From positions 1 through 7,912 of the forward strand of contig LGHA01000050.1 of the NCBI GenBank assembly GCA_001508595.1: a stretch of 7,912 bases of DNA, in the 5' to 3' direction. Numbering within the stretch: position 1 is the stretch's first letter; every line of letters starts with the position of its first letter. Positions 4,905 through 7,912 of this stretch are shown here, piece by piece. The translations under genes were made by a program, and so were the position numbers. Below the pieces are notes generated by a model that was given only the letters and a program-made list of their open reading frames with translations, had not been told where the DNA came from and ran no database searches. This stretch comes from Anaerolineaceae bacterium 46_22 (GTDB lineage: Bacteria > Chloroflexota > Anaerolineae > Anaerolineales > Anaerolineaceae).

Positions 4905-5909
4905 TTACTCTTCGTTTGTGATGATGATCAGCGTATTGCTGGGAAAAGCATAATAATTTTCCGGGATATCGCGGTTGTACAGCAAGTGATCTCTCAGTGC
5001 GTAAGCAAAGGGGCTTTGGTCCACCAGGCGATCAAAATCGTCCAGTTCAAAGAAGGGCTGGTACCGGGCGGCAAGGTAAGCTGCTCTGCCCATATCCAAT
5101 TTAATTTGCGTCCAATCATCTTTGGGGAACAGGATTGGGTGGTCCGCCAGAAGGATTAATTCATCGGGAAGATCCGGTAATAATGCCTGCAAGTCTTTCA
5201 AAAACAGCAATGGGTAATCGGATTCTCGTAAATCATAATCCCGGTTGGCATCACGATGTGTAATATAGGGGTCAAAGGGCTGTGAAGATTCTCGCACCTG
5301 CATTTGTATGTAGGCTGTGCCGCCGGCTGGGATATCCTCAATCGGGATGTTCTCCCCGGGGGTACCTCCCAGGACCAGCTGCATGGGATAAAGCACCCCA
5401 TTGAATTCATGGGTGACATTTAGATAGTATACGGTAATGGTTTGGTCCAGGAAGTCAAAATTGCGCTGATGGATCGCCCTGTCAATGAGTTGAAATCCCA
5501 TAAAAGCCCACAGGTCATTGATCTCGTTCAGACGGTTGAAGCCGATACGAGTAATATGGGCATAAGACCAGTCCACAGTTTTTCCATTTACATCTCTATA
5601 AGGGAATAAAACCGACGGGCGTGGCTCTACAGGGGTGGACGTTGGGGTGAATATCAGGCTTGGGTAAGGGGTGAGGGTAATGGTTGGCGTGTTGGATGGG
5701 CGCGGCGTGATTGTATTTGCAGGCGTTTTTGTGTGGGTTGGTGTTGGCGTAGGGGTGATGGTTGGCGTGCGTGTCTCGGTTGGGCTCGGCGACAGCATTA
5801 TTGTACTCGTGGGAGTTGGTGCGGCATTTGGACCGCATCCCAGCAAAATTAACAGCGTTAAAAGGCTTGTGATCAATAAGATGGCTTTTTTTGCAGTCTG
5901 TGCAGGCAT
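4905..5909 (-). CDS. Thr/Pro-stalk lipoprotein of unknown function
   Basis: The 334-residue product starts with a lipoprotein signal (AKK then a leucine/isoleucine-rich run to the lipobox LLGC, Cys25 lipidated). A low-complexity stalk at about residues 29-98, rich in TPT and TP units, would hold the rest away from the membrane. The globular part (about 99-334) begins VLFPYRDVNGKTVDWSYAH and is rich in aromatic and acidic residues. It contains LDQTITVYYLNV, GGTAYIQMQVRES, an Asp/Arg-rich DANRDYDLRESDYP, and ends NTLIIITNEE. I recognise no known domain or catalytic motif. The ATG lies 21 bases after the MEMO stop in the same frame, with only a poor AAAGG about 20 bases upstream, so translation may depend on coupling to MEMO. 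No clear terminator follows. A surface or export-associated role is inferred from the anchor and stalk only. Confidence 0.85.
   Translation of the reverse strand: MPAQTAKKAILLITSLLTLLILLGCGPNAAPTPTSTIMLSPSPTETRTPTITPTPTPTHTKTPANTITPRPSNTPTITLTPYPSLIFTPTSTPVEPRPSVLFPYRDVNGKTVDWSYAHITRIGFNRLNEINDLWAFMGFQLIDRAIHQRNFDFLDQTITVYYLNVTHEFNGVLYPMQLVLGGTPGENIPIEDIPAGGTAYIQMQVRESSQPFDPYITHRDANRDYDLRESDYPLLFLKDLQALLPDLPDELILLADHPILFPKDDWTQIKLDMGRAAYLAARYQPFFELDDFDRLVDQSPFAYALRDHLLYNRDIPENYYAFPSNTLIIITNEE
5616..5825 (-). repeat. Low-complexity tract encoding the Thr/Pro stalk
   Basis: On the plus strand this stretch is rich in G and T, with recurring GTTGG, GGCGT and GGGGT units. It encodes residues 29-98 of the lipoprotein, dominated by Thr and Pro. 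Such tracts change length easily between strains through slippage or unequal recombination. It also produces long but meaningless open frames on the other strand. Confidence 0.75.
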
Positions 5910-5930
5910 CGTTTTTTGGTTGAACTGCCT

Positions 5931-6779
5931 TTAGATTGGACGGGTTATTGCTGCGGCACCATAGCCAACCACGGATGAGCGATCACCGGTTGTTGTTGCC
6001 GAAGTGTCATAGCTTAAAAGCGTGACTTTGTCTGCCCCAAGCGCACGGGAAGCCCATAAGACCGTCGCAATTGGCGCCAGACCGCAAGCCTGCCCGAGCC
6101 CTTTGTCTTTGAGGTCAAATAAAGTATCCGGGGAGAAATCTGTCACTGCCTGAAGCACCAGCTGGTCAAGTTTGTTGGCAGTGGTTTCGGGATGAAAGTG
6201 TGAAAGATCACTGCTGGCAACCATCAAGCAGGATTTGCCTTTTATTGTTTCTGCGATCAGTTCCCCGAGGGCCTTTGAAAAAGTACGTGATTGATCTCGC
6301 AGCATCAGGGGAATCAGGTCGAACTCGCCATCGACTGCCCTTTGCAAGAAGGGCAGTTCGATCTCAAGTGCGTGCTCCTGGTCGTTGCGAATTTGGGCTA
6401 ACCCGACGCCGGTCTTTTCTTTAAGATTTGCATGGATGCGATCGAGAATATCCCTGGCAACCGGGATGTTGCCCAGGGGTGTTTGGTAAGCGGTATGAGC
6501 GCTGGTCAATATCGGTTGGGAATGGTATTGGTGCAAAGGAGAAATCACCAAAACAGTATCGTATGCCTGCCCCTTAACGGCTTTAAATGCATGCCCGGCG
6601 ACTTGCCCTGAATAGCGATAGCCGGCGTGCGGCGCAACCACAGCCACAACTTCACCGGGCAGGGCAGGGTTTGACGCGTTTTCAATGTACCTGTCCACGG
6701 TATTCCTTAATTGACCCGGGGCACCGCTGTACCAGGTGCCTGCAATTGGAGAGGTTCGAATATCCGTTTGTTTATCCAT
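5931..6779 (-). CDS. MEMO1-family protein (AmmeMemoRadiSam system protein B-like)
   Basis: The 282-residue product belongs to the MEMO family, whose fold resembles class III (LigB-type) extradiol dioxygenases. Motifs in order are SPIAGTWY (10-17), APHAGYRYSG (49-58), PLHQYH (81-86), NDQEHALEIELPFLQ (132-146), SSDLSHFH (189-196), QACGLAPI (230-237) and GDRSSVVGYG near the end. His51, His83, His194 and Cys232 correspond to His49, His81, His192 and Cys244 of human MEMO1, the residues that hold its metal, so the site is intact. The bacterial function is unsettled; the family is often encoded with an AMMECR1 protein and a radical SAM enzyme, neither of which is in this window. The start is the only Met before the conserved core and gives the usual short N-terminus. 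It has no Shine-Dalgarno sequence, but an extended -10 box lies just upstream. A lipoprotein gene follows after 21 bases. Confidence 0.93.
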   Translation of the reverse strand: MDKQTDIRTSPIAGTWYSGAPGQLRNTVDRYIENASNPALPGEVVAVVAPHAGYRYSGQVAGHAFKAVKGQAYDTVLVISPLHQYHSQPILTSAHTAYQTPLGNIPVARDILDRIHANLKEKTGVGLAQIRNDQEHALEIELPFLQRAVDGEFDLIPLMLRDQSRTFSKALGELIAETIKGKSCLMVASSDLSHFHPETTANKLDQLVLQAVTDFSPDTLFDLKDKGLGQACGLAPIATVLWASRALGADKVTLLSYDTSATTTGDRSSVVGYGAAAITRPI

Positions 6780-6788
6780 GGTGTTAAA

Positions 6789-6797
6789 ATTTTAGCA
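6789..6797 (-). promoter_or_regulatory. Extended -10 box very close to the MEMO start
   Basis: On the minus strand this reads TGCTAAAAT, an extended -10 box with one mismatch to TATAAT. A start about 7 bases further on falls near 6782, only about 3 bases before the ATG at 6779. No good -35 and no Shine-Dalgarno sequence is visible. Together this suggests a leaderless mRNA, if the promoter is real. Confidence 0.45.
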
Positions 6798-6863
6798 TAT
6801 CCCTGATTTGATTACCATATTGACCTTGTGAGAGATGATATTGCTGGAAAGCCAGGGATTGTG

Positions 6864-6892
6864 TTGATAAATATTCAGACATCATTTATTAT
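6864..6892 (+). promoter_or_regulatory. Probable promoter of cellobiose phosphorylase
   Basis: TTGATA (6864-6869) and TATTAT (6887-6892) are 17 bases apart, each with one mismatch to consensus. Transcription would begin near 6899, giving a leader of about 75 bases. No clear sugar-regulator operator was recognised; a short CTGG/CCAG inverted repeat (6844-6855) lies just upstream of the -35. Confidence 0.6.
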
Positions 6893-6963
6893 TGGATTGC
6901 GAATGTTCTCATATCTTATATTTCAACAATTTTAATATGAAAAAATCAGGTTTTCTGGTTGAT

Positions 6964-6968
6964 GGAGG
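6964..6968 (+). promoter_or_regulatory. Ribosome binding site deciding the cellobiose phosphorylase start
   Basis: GGAGG lies 5 bases before the second of two adjacent ATG codons (6974) and only 2 before the first (6971). The 6974 start also gives the family N-terminus MQFGHFDD. Confidence 0.75.
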
Positions 6969-6973
6969 GAATG

Positions 6974-7912
6974 ATGCAATTTGGACATTTTGATGATTCT
7001 GATCGTGAGTACGTAATCAGCCAGCCTGATACACCGCTGCCGTGGATCAATTACCTGGGTGCTGAGGATTATTTTGGCTTGATATCGAATACAGGGGGCG
7101 GTTACTCTTTTTACCAGGATGCTCGATTACGCCGGCTCACAAGGTATCGTTATAACAATGTCCCGACGGATATGGGGGGACGCTATCTTTATTTACGCGA
7201 TAATGCAGATGGTCAGTTCTGGTCACCAACCTGGATGCCCACGAAAAACCCATTAGAAGATTATTCCTGCCGACATGGGTTGGGTTATACCAAAATTGGG
7301 TCGACCTACAATGGCATCCGTGCTGATCTGCGTTTTTTTGTTCCTCCTGGTGAGACCTTCGAAATCTGGGATGTGACGATTAAGAATCTGATGGATGAGG
7401 ACAGGCAGCTTTCGGCGTTCTCAAGTGTTGAATTTTGCCTGTGGGATGCCTATGACGATGCCACGAACTTCCAGCGCAATTTGAATATCGGTGAACTTGA
7501 GGTACAGGGTTCGGTCATTTATCATAAAACCGAATACCGGGAAAGGCGGAATCATTTCGCGTATTTTGCCTGTTCAGAACCCCTGGCTGGTTTTGAGACG
7601 CAGCGGGAAGCATTTTTGGGTTCCTATAGGGGTTACCAGAATCCACAGGCGGTTGAATGGGATGTGACCACTAACTCACTGACAGTGGGTTGGGCACCTG
7701 TTGGCGTTCATCACTTGCGTTTTTCCCTGGCAACAGGCGAAACCAGGCGTGTGATTTTTCTTTTAGGTTATTTCGAAAACCCGGTTGACCAAAAATTTAC
7801 ATCCCCCGGATCGCAAAAGATCAATAAAGCTGGGGTTGAACCCATCATTGACAAGTATCTAAATCCACACGCAGTTGACAAGGCTTTTGAGGATTTGAAG
7901 CAATACTGGCAG
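6974..7912 (+). CDS. cbp: Cellobiose phosphorylase (GH94), 5' part, cut by window end
   Basis: The enzyme splits cellobiose with phosphate into glucose 1-phosphate and glucose in the cytoplasm, saving ATP compared with hydrolysis. The frame is open for 313 codons to the window edge; complete GH94 cellobiose phosphorylases have about 800 residues. The visible part is the N-terminal beta-sandwich domain and the start of the linker. Characteristic stretches are DREYVISQPDTPLPWINYLG, NTGGGYSFYQDARLRRLTRYRYNN beginning near residue 42, CRHGLGYT, VEFCLWDAYDDATNFQRN, and VIYHKTEYRERRNHFAYF. These match cellobiose phosphorylases closely; the LRRLTRYRYNNVPTDMGGRY region argues against chitobiose phosphorylase, and there is no long N-terminal extension as in cellodextrin phosphorylase. 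The catalytic (alpha/alpha)6 domain with its acid Asp lies outside the window. It is divergent from MEMO. Confidence 0.93.
   Translation, partial: MQFGHFDDSDREYVISQPDTPLPWINYLGAEDYFGLISNTGGGYSFYQDARLRRLTRYRYNNVPTDMGGRYLYLRDNADGQFWSPTWMPTKNPLEDYSCRHGLGYTKIGSTYNGIRADLRFFVPPGETFEIWDVTIKNLMDEDRQLSAFSSVEFCLWDAYDDATNFQRNLNIGELEVQGSVIYHKTEYRERRNHFAYFACSEPLAGFETQREAFLGSYRGYQNPQAVEWDVTTNSLTVGWAPVGVHHLRFSLATGETRRVIFLLGYFENPVDQKFTSPGSQKINKAGVEPIIDKYLNPHAVDKAFEDLKQYWQ

Noticed and set aside
4842..5159. Plus-strand open frame of 105 codons
   Set aside because: It overlaps the 3' end of the lipoprotein gene on the other strand, has no ribosome binding site and no recognisable protein features.
5671..5934. 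Plus-strand open frame rich in Val and Gly
   Set aside because: It is the antisense reading of the Thr/Pro stalk tract and owes its length to the repeat composition.

Overview
The window looks like part of a chromosome from a mesophilic bacterium of the Chloroflexota, most likely Anaerolineae. This is an inference. It rests on a lipoprotein with a long Thr/Pro-rich stalk, a style common in that group, on strong AAGGAGG-type ribosome binding sites, on a moderate base composition, and on a class II glutamate dehydrogenase beside a GH94 cellobiose phosphorylase. No phage, insertion sequence, CRISPR array, tRNA or rRNA was seen.

Layout, left to right. Positions 1-325 are gene-free and AT-rich, with several inverted repeats; the last (287-308) may terminate the degV transcript. 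A DegV-family fatty-acid-binding protein (326-1189, minus) has its own promoter at about 1270-1300. A strong terminator (1315-1355) separates it from a bicistronic minus-strand unit of two related SIMPL/DUF541 lipoproteins (2200-2904, then 1381-2106), with a stable hairpin between them. A 414-base divergent control region (2905-3318) follows. It carries a perfect CRP/FNR-type palindrome, a -35/-10 pair placed for class I activation, and a leader with interlocking complementary segments. Glutamate dehydrogenase (3319-4605, plus) comes next and ends at an excellent terminator.

The gap 4606-4904 holds an extended -10 promoter whose predicted start coincides with the first base of a 47-base hairpin, with no gene on that strand behind it. 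On the minus strand, a MEMO-family protein (5931-6779) and a Thr/Pro-stalk lipoprotein of unknown function (4905-5909) form a tight pair. The MEMO promoter lies so near its start codon that the mRNA may be leaderless. Divergent from MEMO is the 5' part of a cellobiose phosphorylase gene (6974 to the window end).

The genes do not form one pathway. Glutamate dehydrogenase links carbon and nitrogen metabolism, cellobiose phosphorylase feeds glucose 1-phosphate into glycolysis, DegV serves fatty-acid handling, and three lipoproteins face the outside of the membrane. The part most worth following up is the glutamate dehydrogenase control region: a probable Crp/Fnr site followed by a candidate structured leader RNA.
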